Part shown: positions 1 to 10,864 of the stretch, piece after piece | Layout of the letters: every line of letters begins with the position of its first letter | Numbering within the stretch: the first letter of the stretch is position 1 | The notes under the pieces: generated by a model | The model's database searches: none | What the model was told of the DNA's origin: nothing | What the model saw: only the letters and a program-made list of their open reading frames with translations | DNA from: Epiperipatus broadwayi | Taxonomy: Eukaryota; Onychophora; Udeonychophora; Euonychophora; Peripatidae | Reading direction: 5' to 3' | Assembly: GCA_028023455.1 (NCBI GenBank) | Contig: JAQFVV010006256.1 | Span: 1,736,001 to 1,800,000, forward strand | DNA: 64,000 bases | Translations under genes and position numbers: made by a program

Positions 1-2632
1 GTATTGTAGGAGTGGTTTCAAATAATAAAAGGGAATGTAATCTTGTAGAAAATTGCTATGCTATGACTAGGTTTATATATATAGTGTTTTTAATTTTTAC
101 TTTTATTATCTAAATAGTTTTATTTTCACATAAAACTTATTAATATTAACAATCATCATAGCATTTATTAATCAAATTCAAATTTCTATTGAAAATTTTA
201 TAAAGATGAAAGGGTTAACGAAAATTTTAAATAAGAGTTCTAAAGGTCAGATCATATGAATAACAAGTAATTGTTCTGCTAGTGGTTTTCTTTGGAAGGT
301 CAAAGTTCCTTTAAGTTTTTTAATCAATCATTGTTTATACACATTTTTATCTTAAAACTGGCATAATGCTTGTCAGTTTATTAAAGTTAATAATATGTGT
401 GTTGTGTGAAGTAAGTTTATGTATATATTTATAAATGTATTTGGATTTAGACAATACTGGTTGATGATGTCAGAATTCAAGTGGCAGCCATTCATTTCTT
501 AATAACAATAGTGATTACCAAAGTAGTTTGAAAAATGTGTGTATGTATACTTTACAAATAAAGATAAATATTTATATATAGACATAAAGACGATTATTTT
601 ATTCAATATATATATTATACCATTTACGTCAGGAAATCTTAAAAATTATATTAAATTAAAAATGATAATATATTAATTAAAGTGCATATTTTATTTAGTC
701 CTCTTTAAGAAAATAATAAAATTGACATTAAATTCTATAAATAACATTAATACGATAATACAAGAACAAATTACATTCTGATATTAAAAAATAAATTGTA
801 ATAAATATAAAAGTTTATATATTATCGATGTTGAATGTGTAAACAGTTTTATACATTTGAACTATGCCCTTTGAATTTTACTATAGTTGAAAATTGGTGG
901 ACTAGGGAAACTGCTAAAAATTGAATATTTAACTGAGGAAAGTTAGTTTGGGTCAACTGAATGGAATTGCTATTCTTAACCTGCCGTTTGGTGCTCAATT
1001 ACCATGTGACTTCTAAACTATTTACCTTATGCTTATTTATTTAATTAATAAGGATCAAATTTTCTTCAGTAATACCAGTTTATTTTACAGTGAAAGATTG
1101 GAATAAATCTTCTAAATCTTGTGAATTGTTATTATAATTGTTGTTGGTCTTTTTTATACCTCTCAAAAAAATTTCTTAAGGCAAATTTTACAGAATATTT
1201 TCAAGTCCAATATATACAGAATTAAAAAAATAAGTCTAGATTATTTTTAATCATTACTTGATAATTTCTGCTATTTCAAACTACAGTTAATATTTATGAT
1301 AATTCATAAATTAAATTCATAGGCAAAAGTAAATATAATTAATTAGAAGTAGAATATCACAACTAGTAATATTAACACATCAGCATAGTAATCTGCTAAT
1401 GTTTTGCCACCTATTTAAGAATAATTTACTTTCATACTTCATAATTAAAAATATATTAACATCATGCAGCAGTGATTATTTCTCAACAGCTGTTTTTCTA
1501 TATATGTCACTTTTAAATTATATACTTGAGCTGTTGTAATTTTTGCAATACATGCTCAACAACTGATCTAAGTAGAAAGCAAACTACTATTTATTTCAGA
1601 GTATTATTCTGTTTACAGCACCCATGCACTTTGTTTATCTCTGAAATTTCCAAACTTTATAAAATTATTAAATTACTATATTTCCACTGTATGCAAATGG
1701 CATTCACATCTAGTACTTGGATAAAGAACGTAATCACACATATTTTATTTTAAATGACAAATTAGAAATGATTAAAATGTGCAAAAAAAAAAAAACAACA
1801 AATATATTTATTTTAAAATCTATATGTGTCTGTAAGTATAAGTAAATAATGTAGTTAATACAAAACAATAAATGTTGGTTATCTTTATGTATTAACATTT
1901 TTCCTTAGGTAATCCTAAGTGGAAAAAGAGACTCTAATTCATTTAATGCTAATGTCTGCTTATTAATGGGAATCTGATTTCTAATCTGGTATTATTGTGA
2001 AGTATTATTATGAAACATAAAATTTAATAATAAGTATTGAAATCTGAGTTTATTAGTATAATTTCTGGGCACCGCATGCTTGAGTGATTCAATGTCATCT
2101 AAATTTTATGACCAAGTTTGAAAATAATAATTTTATTAAACTATTAATTTTATCATTATCTTAACCATACAAATATTATTATTTAGTTATTTATGTACAA
2201 AGTATAAAGGCCTTATGGTATAATAATATCATATCTTTTTTCTTTACCTAGAATATGTGCTGGAATCTGCATTGGATAAATTTTTTCAGATTTAAGATTT
2301 CTCCGTCATATAACTATTTCATAACAAAAATACTATCCAACATTGATTAATAAATTTGTGTGTAGAAGTCTTACCATGTAATACAAGAATATAAAAACAT
2401 TCAGTACTCTCCATCCAGAAGTTGGAAAATTTGATAAGTAATGCCTTTTTCTATTTTTTTTCCCATGGGAAAATATTGAAAAAAATCTTTGATCTGCAAG
2501 AGGCTATTTTATCCTTTTAATTATGCTAAGTATCATTTTGATTATAAAAGTATAGAGAATTAGATCTTTTTTTTAATTATTTGTATAAAAGTGAGATTCT
2601 CAGCTGTATTTTGAAAGTCTTTACACATAGTT

Positions 2633-2650
2633 TTCTCTCTCTCTCTCTCT
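2633..2650. repeat. (CT)n microsatellite
   Basis: Uninterrupted TC/CT dinucleotide run of about nine units. Confidence 0.9.
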
Positions 2651-3230
2651 TTTGCTTATTGTATATTTTGAAAATGCAAATCATTTTAATAAACCATAAC
2701 GTTTGTTAATGTTAATTTATATTTAGAAAACCACTGGCAATAAACATAGTACGGAGTAAATTGGATATTGTTTTAAACTTTTTTAAAATCCCAATAAACA
2801 GACTGTAGCACATATACATTATTCATAGATTAATGTAAAAAACTATTATTTTAAAGCTATTTATAGTCAGTTGTAACCTATAAAATTACTGAAATAACTA
2901 TTTTAACATAAATATTAAAAATAATTACAAATGCTTTAGTAATTCAAACATGTTGTTTCTGCAAAATTAAATATATTTAATGTTTTTGTGATTTAGAATT
3001 GATACCTCTTTAACCTATATATTTTAATTCTTTATTGTAATCATCAGTTGTCATATTTTTAATTTTTGTGCATTTATTTGGAGTTTATATATAATAAATA
3101 ATCTTATTCTTATTTACAGTTTTCTCAGTACTGTTACCTGAATTCTTTACTTTATTAATATTTATAAACACTGCAAACTGATGAATTAATTTTGTTTTTA
3201 TGCTAGCTTCTTAGACATTGTAGATATTTA

Positions 3231-3258
3231 ACACACACACACACACACACATATATAT
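3231..3258. repeat. (AC)n(AT)n compound microsatellite
   Basis: A run of AC units changes into AT units. The same compound type recurs on a larger scale at 57846-57922. Confidence 0.9.
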
Positions 3259-3522
3259 AAGATCTTATGATGTATTAGGTAGTAAATATTTTTTATTTTT
3301 TCCAAGACCATGGATTCAAACTCAAATGGAATTTAGGAATTTTTTTAGGTCATTTTTAGCAGGCTTAGCTTCGGAAATAATGCTTTTCTTTCACTATTTC
3401 TCTAATGATAATGGTGGTGTATATCTGTAATGAAATATATATTTTAGAATTGTTTTTTTTTTTTTTATATTTTCTACTTAAAATCAAGAGGCATTTACTT
3501 AAAAACATGTCATCATCATTAT

Positions 3523-3690
3523 TAGTAGCAACTTGTAAATGAATATAGTCATTTTAATTACAAAAGAAGAAAAAAAATGAAAAGAAAAACAACGAATAAA
3601 AAGTTAGAAATCAAGAAAAATAAAGATAAGAGTATGAGTTGTGCATACAATTATTTAAAGAATTAAAATGTGGTTTCCCAAACCCACAAT
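3523..3690 (+). repeat. Dispersed repeat, copy 1 (partner at 34.36 kb)
   Basis: This segment aligns by eye, in the same orientation, with 34364-34520. Shared words include GCAA-(C)TT-GTAAATGAATATAG at the start and GAATAAAAAGTTA in the middle, followed by an A-rich stretch. The pair is well diverged and low in complexity, so only a modest claim is possible. The family is unknown. Confidence 0.4.
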
Positions 3691-5583
3691 CTTATTATCA
3701 TGAGTATCATAAAGAGATGATCAATAGTGTAAAAATCTTTCAACGATTGAATCCTGTTGTAATCTAAGAAAATGTAATCTATTAAATTTCTTTTTATTTT
3801 CTGCATAATAATAGAAAAACGTTAAATACATGTTGTGATGTTTATTTTTTTAAAGCAGTAATTATATAATGCTGTTAACTTTTATTAGCTTAAAAAATAT
3901 TTTTATTTTAAGTTAATACATTTTGTTTTTTTGATTCTCTGTTTATTTTGGGGAGACTTTTTAAATAGATCAGCAGTATTAGAACACTTTGAAGATCAAA
4001 TGTCCAGACAATTATCTCTTTCTTTATTTACAGTCAAAAATTATGCTAAGGTATTTTTGCAGACATGCAAAATTATTTTAGCCTCAACTGTTCACCTATG
4101 AACAATAAAAAAAATATTTTTACTAAAGTTAAAACTATGAAACTTGTAAATAATATTAAACAATTTAAGCAAACACTAACTGTCCATGCTTGAAACTGAA
4201 ATGTTGCATAAAAACAGATATATCAACCATATTTGATTAGTTAATTAAAGGTTCAAGAGCAATAAACTTTTCTTCGATTTTATTAATAAGATATCAGTTT
4301 TTAAAATCTACAATTCTTTAAAAATTGAATTAAATGAAGACGTTTCTCTTTTTTGAGCTTGTCTTATTATCTTACCTGCCTTTAGTTAAACTTAAAATAC
4401 AAACATACATTTCTAAAGAGAATTCAGATTTTTTAATTTTCAAAATGCTAAAGAATATAAAACAGTTTCAATAAAAGAATAGATGAGAGATTTTATATCA
4501 CTTAAATTAATAGAGTGTAAAAATAATTGTATTTATATGCATTATGTTAGTGCTGAATCTGAAAATAAATCATTGTACCATATTATATTATATATCTAAA
4601 TATAAATGATTTTTTTTTTTAAAAAAGTTTTTCATTATTTAATTACAATCAGAAATTAAAATAACAAACTTGATATATTATATTTATGGCAAAAATATAA
4701 GTTTAACCATGTATCTTAATGACAAAAAAGTTTATTAGAATTTATGATGTAGTGTAATATTCTGAATATTAAGTTGCTAAAGTGGATTGTGTTAAGAGCA
4801 ATGGTAAGAAATGGTAACTTATCATTGATGATGATCAAGTATTAAAACTTGGTCATACTATTATTTTTAAGGAGAGAATTTGTCATAAGTACAAGTTTAA
4901 AAATTTATGATAATAAACCATGATCTCTGTATTAGTAGTTATATATTTTCTTTATTGAGAAGGGTTGCAACACATATTACATTTTATCATCATTAACATT
5001 TATATTGCCTAAACAGATTATATTGGAACCTTTACAATCCATTTAAAAATGGATAGATATTCATTTTCTGATAATGATTAAATAACTCAAATATAGATCA
5101 GCTTTCTGCAAAAAAATATCCGAATTTCATTTGGCATTTGAACGATGGTTATGGTTACTTATATATACACTAACAATTTGTTTTAAAAAATGCAAGATTT
5201 AAAGACAAATTAATTGAATAGCATTAAACAATTTTTTGATGCTTGATAGCAATAATTCACTTTACATATCTTTACTTCAGTTTTATCTATATAATATAAG
5301 CTTGAACAATCAATGACATTCATTGAGATTACTTGTGCTTATTTAAATATGTTTGGAATAGTGTAGAATTTATTACTAGTATTCACTGCAGATGTAAATG
5401 AAAAGCAAAAAAGTTACATTGAAGGTTTATGATGATGACGTTTCAGTTGCATTTATTGTTTGGACTATTTCCATAATCTAATATGAGTATTGAATATCTA
5501 TAGAAACATTTTATTTAATTTAAATATTCTAAATACTTTCAACTGTTACTAATAACACATTAAACAGGTTACTATATAGCAAT

Positions 5584-5617
5584 GTTTTGAGAGGTATTAT
5601 TCTCTCCTCTTCATCAG
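5584..5617 (-). ncRNA. Hammerhead-ribozyme-like core in PLE 3' region
   Basis: On the minus strand CTGATGA is followed by a five-pair hairpin AGAGG...CCTCT and then CAAAAC. This is the order of the hammerhead core (CUGANGA, stem II, GAAA). The G of GAAA reads A, which fits decay of CGAAAC by CpG deamination. A short stem III (C-ATT-G) can be drawn. I could not draw a convincing stem I, so self-cleavage is not claimed. Hammerheads are known in PLEs. Confidence 0.5.
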
Positions 5618-5652
5618 ATGTTGCTGGCCTGACCAGCGACAATACTAGCATA

Positions 5653-5719
5653 GAAATCGAATATGAATCCTTAGATTTTTGATTAGTGAATTTTAAGGCA
5701 ATACTCTAATCAACAGCCA
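5653..5719 (-). other. tRNA-like segment in PLE 3' region, left copy
   Basis: A degenerate box A (GGCTGTTGATTAGAGTA) and box B (ATTCATATTCGATTTC) lie on the minus strand between the PLE coding remnant and the hammerhead-like core. The order matches the better-preserved copies at 9.40 and 28.3 kb. By itself it would not be recognisable; the call rests on alignment with those copies. Confidence 0.5.
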
Positions 5720-7572
5720 TCATGCCAAAAGCAACAGTCAGTAGAAATTTCATATACTTATCAATGAGGTTCCTCTAGATTGCTCCACTTTAAAGTTGAT
5801 TAGTGGTTTCCATATGTTATATATAGTCACACTAGGATTGACTTATAGGATTGTTTGCCTTTGTCATCTGAGCAGTTTTTTTAAATTTTCTTCTTTGTAC
5901 CATTTCTTCTCTAGTCAATACTTTTGTGTTGTCCCAATTGAGCATATGTTAATCAATATGTACATAGTCTGCTACCTTAGACACATCTGTCCTCTCTCTT
6001 CTGATCATCAGTTTGTATTCTTGCAAGCATTTTTTAAGGGAATGACTGGATCTCACCAATATATGTTCTTCCACATTCACATGGTATTTTATAGATGCAG
6101 CTTATTTTTTTCAGCATTTCAAGTTTAGATTTTGTAGATGTTAGATTTTCTTATAGCATGGTATGGCTTTAGTAGGCTGTTCTGATTTGTCTTCTATTTT
6201 TGATATGTATGGATACACTACAATACCAATAATTGTTTTTTCTTTTGATGGTTTTTTTTATTGTATATTTAAGGTTTTCTTAGTAACAGTAGATGGATAA
6301 CCATTTTTCATAAGAGTTTGTTCTATATAGATCTTTTATTTTTCAAAATCAATGGTATTTGAACAAACTTATTTTGTTCTGTTCCATAGTGATATTATAA
6401 TTTCATGTTTTGCATTTTTGGTGTAATTGGATATAGGCTAAGTATTTTCCTGTATCTATAGGTTTTTGGTAAACCGTAGTTTTGATTTTGTCATGAGGGA
6501 TTCTTGTCACAAGAACATCCAAGAATGCCAATTTTTGTTCTTGTTTTGATCCTATTGTTGATGTGTTTCTAAAAAGTTTGTAATAGTGCTTCATCATGTG
6601 GCCATACAACAAATGTAACCATTCACATAGTGAAGCCAAAATGTAAGCGGATATTGAGCAGTTTTTATGGCTGTGGTTTCATGTTTTTTCATTTAAATAT
6701 TGTTATTCAGGGGTGACAATGATGAGCCCATAGCCATTCCTTAATTTTGTTGGAAGATTTCTGTAGTCTATTGGAAGTAGGTTGTTTTTGTGTAGATCGA
6801 TAATAGTTTTATTATACTATTAATTGGAAGAGTTGTTCTGGTTTGTAAGCCATTATCGCCATTCAATATTTTACTTACAATAGACAATTGTTCTTTACAT
6901 GGTACATTTGTGAATAAACTTTCCACATCAAAGCTTATTAGTAAGTCAGTTCATTTCAATTTTCATATTCTTGATTAATTTTACAAAGTATTTAGAATTC
7001 TTGACAAAGGTGTAGATCTTGTATGCCAAAGGGCTAAGAATTTTAAGAAAAAATCTTGACAAATTTTGTTAAGGTGAATTTCTAAAACTAACAATAGGTC
7101 TTAATGGAACATGATCATTATGAATTTTAGATAGACCATAAAGATAGGGAATTTTGCAGAAATATTATATTTTACTTTCTTCTAAATCATTGAAGTACTT
7201 GTGATGTTTTCTGAGTAATGCTTGTAATTTTGTTTCTGTACTTGGTATCAGATTTTTTGCCACTTTTCTGTATTGACCTGCTGTGAGGAGTTCTTGTATT
7301 TTGTTGTCATAATCAATTATATTTATTACAATTGTTGCATTGCCTTTGTTAGCAAGAATAATAATTATAGATTTATATTTTGAGAGATTTAATTGCTATC
7401 TTCTTAACATAGGATATATTTGACATCAATTTTTGTTGCTTGTCAAGTGTTCTTTTTATTTTCTAGTGCAATTCTGCTTCTTTGTCTAAAGACAATTTTT
7501 GAGTGACTTCTTCAGTGGCTGCCAAAAGGATTAAACTTTGTCATAACACTGTCTAATATTTCTTCATTATTT

Positions 7573-9380
7573 ATAGTGGCAGCCACTGAGGAAGTCACTC
7601 AAAAAATGCCTTTAGAAGAAGCAGGAGAATTATGTTTGAGAATAAAAAGAACACTTGACAATAAACAAAAATTAAAGTCAAACATATCTATATATAGTGA
7701 GAGAAAAGCAATTAAATATCTCAAAATAGATAAATCTATAATTATTCTCCCTGCTGACAAAGGTAGTGCAACAGTTGTAATGAGTACAACTGATTATGAC
7801 AACAAAATACAAGAACTCCTCAGGACAATACAGAAATGTGGTAAAAAAATCTGATAGCTAGTACAGAAACAAAGTTACAAGCATTACACAAAAAGCATCA
7901 CAGATACTTCAGTGATTCAGAAAAATTCAAATAACATCATATTTCAGCAAAATTCTTTATCTTCTTGGTCTAGGATCATGTTCCATCAAGACCTATTGTT
8001 AGTTTTAGAAATTCACTTTGCCAAAATTTATCAAGATTTCTTCTTAAAGTTCTTAGCCCTTTGATATATAATTCCTAGTCCTTTGTCAGGGATTTTAGAC
8101 ACTTTATAGAAATAATCAAGAATATGAAAATTGAAAGAACTGATTTACTGGTAAGCTTTGATGTGAAAAGTTTATTCACAAATGTATCGTGTGAAGAAGC
8201 ATTGTCTATTATAAGGAAAAGATTAAATGGTGATAATAGTTTACAAACCAGAACAGCTCTTCCTATTGATAATATAATGGAACTATTAACATTCTGCATA
8301 AAAATAACTACTTTAAATATAATGCAGAATTCTTCCAACAAAATTAAGGAATGGCTATGGGCTCACCATTGTTACCCCTGATTAGCACGATTTACATGGA
8401 AGAACTTGAAACCACAGCCATAAAAACTACTTTATATCTCTCTAAAGTTTGACTTTGCTATGTGGATGATACATTTGTTGTCAGGCCACATAGTGAAACA
8501 CTATTATAAACTTTCTGAATGCACATCAACAAACTATTCCCTTTGATTGAATTCACAATAGAATTGGCATTCTAGATGTTCTTGTAACAAGACTTTTTCA
8601 TGGCAAAATCAAACTACAGTTTACTGAAAACCCACACATACAGGAAAATATTTAGCCTATACATCCAAATACACCAGAAACACAAAATATGGTGTTATAT
8701 TATCACTATGGAACAGAGCAAAAGAAGTTTGTTTTGAAACCAGTGATTTTGAAAAAGAAAAGATCTATATAGAACAAACTCTTGTGAAAAATGGTTATCC
8801 ATCTGCTGTTATTAAAAAAACCTTAAATAGACAGCAAAAAGAACCATCAAAAGAAAAAAAACAATTATTGGTACTATAGTGTATGCATACATATCAAAAA
8901 TAGCAGACAATTTAAGGAAAATCTGCAATCAGTATAACATTAAAACAGCCTCCAGAGCTATATTACACTATGAGGAATTCTAACATCTACAGAGCCTAAA
9001 CTTGAAATGCTGAAAAGAAAAAACTGCTTCTATGAAATATGATATGAATGTGGAAAAACATATTGGTGAGACCAGTCATCCCCTTGAAAAGTGTTTGCAA
9101 GAATACAACCTGATGATTAGATGAGAACAGATATATCTAAGGTAGCTGACCATGTATGTACCAATGAACATATGTTCCACTGGGAAAACACAAAAATATT
9201 GGATAGAGAAGAAAAGATACAAAAAAGAAAATTTAATAAAGCTGCTCACATGACAATGGCAAACAATTCCATAAATCAATCCTAGTGTGACTATACATAA
9301 TGTATGGAAACCATTAATCAAATTTGTTCTTAAGAAAAAGTGGAGCAATTAAGAGGAACCTCATAGATAAGTATATGAAA
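7573..9380 (+). pseudogene. Penelope-like retroelement, right copy (RT/GIY-YIG remnant)
   Basis: Plus-strand PLE remnant, better preserved than its left partner. In order: an N-terminal block with IDKSIIILPADKGSATVV (7576-7854); the fingers/palm block LLVSFDVKSLFTNV (8124-8230); a GMAMGSPL block near 8350; the catalytic box YVDD at 8459-8470, followed by TFVV; a block matching FLDVLVTR near 8575; an NQYNIKTASRA segment near 8930; and a degraded GIY-YIG nuclease segment (IGETSHPLEKCLQEYN, about 9060-9110). Several frameshifts and stops separate these blocks. Reverse transcription and nicking activities are inferred from the family; this copy is dead. It is truncated at its 5' end and joined there to the inverted copy. 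Confidence 0.85.
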
Positions 9381-9395
9381 TTTCTACTGACTGTT

Positions 9396-9475
9396 TGGCA
9401 GGCTCAGTTGGTTAGAGCATTATTTTAAAATTCAATATTTAAGAATATAAAGGTCCAGGTTCAATTCCCATGATA
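9396..9475 (+). other. tRNA-like segment in PLE 3' region, right copy
   Basis: Box A reads GGCTCAGTTGGTTAGAGC (9401-9418) and box B reads GGTCCAGGTTCAATTCCC (9452-9469), both close to pol III internal promoter consensus. Box spacing is longer than in a simple class I tRNA. The segment follows the GIY-YIG remnant directly and precedes a hammerhead-like stretch. No intact tRNA fold with a CCA-ready end is evident, so this is a tRNA-derived module of an element and not a tRNA gene. Confidence 0.65.
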
Positions 9476-9505
9476 GGACTGTCACTGCTCAGAACAGCAA
9501 CACTT

Positions 9506-9535
9506 GTAGAAAAGAGGTGAATAATATGTCTCAAA
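9506..9535 (+). ncRNA. Degenerate hammerhead-like core, PLE right copy
   Basis: This aligns with the better core at 5584-5617: CAGCAACA precedes a mutated box (CTTGTAGA for CTGATGA), then an imperfect hairpin, then CAAATG. It is clearly the same module but has lost the core bases, so it would be inactive. Confidence 0.4.
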
Positions 9536-9668
9536 TGTTGTGCATATAATAACTTGTTTGATGTGCTATTATTAACAGTTGAATGTATTTCAAATATTTA
9601 AATAAACTTAAATTTGTTTAAAGACATTCAATATTCATATTAAATGATGGAAATAGTTCAAACATGAC
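9536..9668 (+). repeat. PLE/SINE common 3' tail
   Basis: The tail runs through TATTATTAACAGTTGAATG to GATGGAAATAGTTCAAACAT. Related tails end the left PLE copy (5458-5583, minus), both SINE-like copies at 28 kb, and the isolated fragment at 33.5 kb. A conserved 3' tail is what a retroelement's reverse transcriptase would be expected to recognise. Confidence 0.6.
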
Positions 9669-10564
9669 CTTTGTTTTATTTTTGGAATATGAAGTAAATT
9701 TAAGAATTATAAAGAAATTGCTTCTATTTTCAATTCAGGAAATGTATTTTTTCTATATAATTAATTTTTGTTTTAAAAACATGAATCTGAAATAAATATA
9801 AGTATTTGATTTAGATAAAAAAATGTCTTCTTTAAATGTATTATAAATTTACTTCCAAAATCATGATAGATAAAAACTTCTTTTGTATTATAAAGATTAT
9901 CTGTAAGATCATCTAAAGAAATGCAATATTAATTGTTCACCTTGAGAAGATATGAGTGAGAATATAATACATTTGATAGCTACAATTATGGGAAGTTATT
10001 GAAGTTTTTCAAAAACATTTCATTGCAGAAGACATGAAAATGTATACTCAGTATTTTACATTAATATAAACTCTTACATAATCAGACTGAAATTAGTATA
10101 TGTGGAGATATTTGTAGTTGCCATAATCTTTGTATAGCTATTGCTAAATTCATCTCAATTTTTTATTCTTTGTTTTTTTCTTCAGGAATTAGAATGACTA
10201 AACTTGCTTCTGAGTAGCTGTGAATAGTCACTAATTGGTTAACTAAAAAAAGAGAAAAAAATATTGTTTATTTATGCCATTTTTAAAGATTAAGAGTATA
10301 AAAAATTCCAAATATAAAAAGCTGAAGATAAGAATTAAAATTTGAACTTAATAAAAAAGAGTTTACTAAGGTTGTTAATTGAAAATATTATGACAACTGG
10401 CAAGCTAACAACTCTATGTAGATCTTTCAATATTTAGTTATTATAACTCTATATTATAAACTAAAACTGTATTATTTATCATGAAGTTAGTAAGGTATAC
10501 AAATTTATAAATCACTCTTAGCAATAAAAGACAAAATGTCTCCTAACCATGCAATTTTTATCAT
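9669..10564. other. AT-rich spacer, nothing recognised
   Basis: No coding similarity, tandem array or palindrome seen. Confidence 0.5.
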
Positions 10565-10632
10565 ACAATTTATCCAACCTGCTTCAAACACTTTTTAGCA
10601 AACTCTTTATTTGTACACATATATACACCTAT

Positions 10633-10660
10633 GTTTTGACTGACCTGCAGTCTTCTTCAG
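10633..10660 (-). ncRNA. Hammerhead-like core, monomer 1
   Basis: The minus strand reads CTGAAGA, then a perfect five-pair hairpin GACTG-CAGGT-CAGTC, then AAAAC, then ATAGGTGTA, which can form a two-pair stem III followed by GUA. Position 12 is A instead of G, as CpG decay of TCGAAAC would give. Flanking repeats can pair as a distal stem I; pairing next to the core is poor. Confidence 0.5.
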
Positions 10661-10758
10661 AGCTATGATATATATATATATGTACAAATAAAGAGTTTGC
10701 CAACCTGCTTCAAACACTTTTTAGCAAACTCTTTATTTGTACATATATATACACCTAC

Positions 10759-10786
10759 GTTTTGCCTGACCTGCAGTCTTCTTCAG
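10759..10786 (-). ncRNA. Hammerhead-like core, monomer 2
   Basis: Second copy: CTGAAGA, hairpin GACTGCAGGTCAGGC with one changed pair, AAAAC, then GTAGGTGTA. Distal stem I can form from GCAAACTCTTTATTTGTACA and its complement on either side of an AT repeat. Confidence 0.5.
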
Positions 10787-10864
10787 ACCTATGATATATA
10801 TATATATATATGTACAAATAAAGAGTTTGCTAAAAAGTGTTTGAAGCAGGTTGGATAAATTGTA

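Larger units (their letters stand above)
1..5457. other. AT-rich stretch without recognisable genes
   Basis: I see no coding region with family similarity on either strand; open frames are short and rich in Phe, Ile, Leu, Tyr and Asn, as expected by chance in AT-rich DNA. The stretch holds a (CT)n run at 2633-2650, an (AC)n(AT)n run at 3231-3258, several poly-A/T runs, and one half of a diverged dispersed repeat pair at about 3523-3690. It could be intronic or intergenic. Confidence 0.6.
5458..7522 (-). pseudogene. Penelope-like retroelement, left copy (RT/GIY-YIG remnant)
   Basis: Minus-strand remnant of a Penelope-like element, a retroelement class whose single protein joins a reverse transcriptase to a GIY-YIG endonuclease. 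The clearest coding piece (6403-6639) contains LAFLDVLVTRIPHDKIKTTV and KPIDTGKYLAYIQ, the conserved block that follows the RT palm in PLEs. The catalytic YVDD box seen in the right copy is degraded here (the equivalent reads YVNG near 6620). The frame is broken repeatedly. Downstream, at lower coordinates, come a tRNA-like segment, a hammerhead-like core and a terminal tail. The copy is 5'-truncated, lacking the N-terminal part of the RT protein. It cannot be active. Confidence 0.8.
5458..9668. repeat. Large palindrome: two PLE copies head to head
   Basis: The left arm (5458-7522, element on minus) and right arm (7573-9668, element on plus) carry the same Penelope-like element in opposite orientation. 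They are separated by about 50 bp at 7523-7572. Both arms start at the same point in the element (a sequence like GGCAGCCACTGA-GAAGTCACTC next to the centre) and both run out to the same tail, which contains GGAAATAGT-CAAAC. The arms differ by many substitutions and indels, so the structure is old and is not a technical fold-back. Confidence 0.85.
10565..10864 (-). repeat. Dimeric hairpin mini-element with perfect 53-bp arms
   Basis: Two tandem monomers (10575-10700 and 10701-10830, about 126-130 bp) are bounded by inverted arms at 10565-10617 and 10812-10864. The arms are identical over 53 bp (they begin ACAATTTATCC and end TTTGTACA). Each monomer is also closed by a 20-bp perfect inverted repeat, GCAAACTCTTTATTTGTACA and its complement. 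On the minus strand each monomer has a hammerhead-like core, with the 20-bp repeat placed as an extended stem I. A tandem dimer of ribozyme-bearing units is the layout described for retrozymes. A short inverted-repeat transposon is the alternative. Confidence 0.65.

Noticed and set aside
5796-6128. Long plus-strand open frame over the left PLE copy
   Set aside because: It is antisense to the minus-strand PLE remnant. The same applies to the minus-strand frames at 8075-8341 and 9076-9348 over the right copy.
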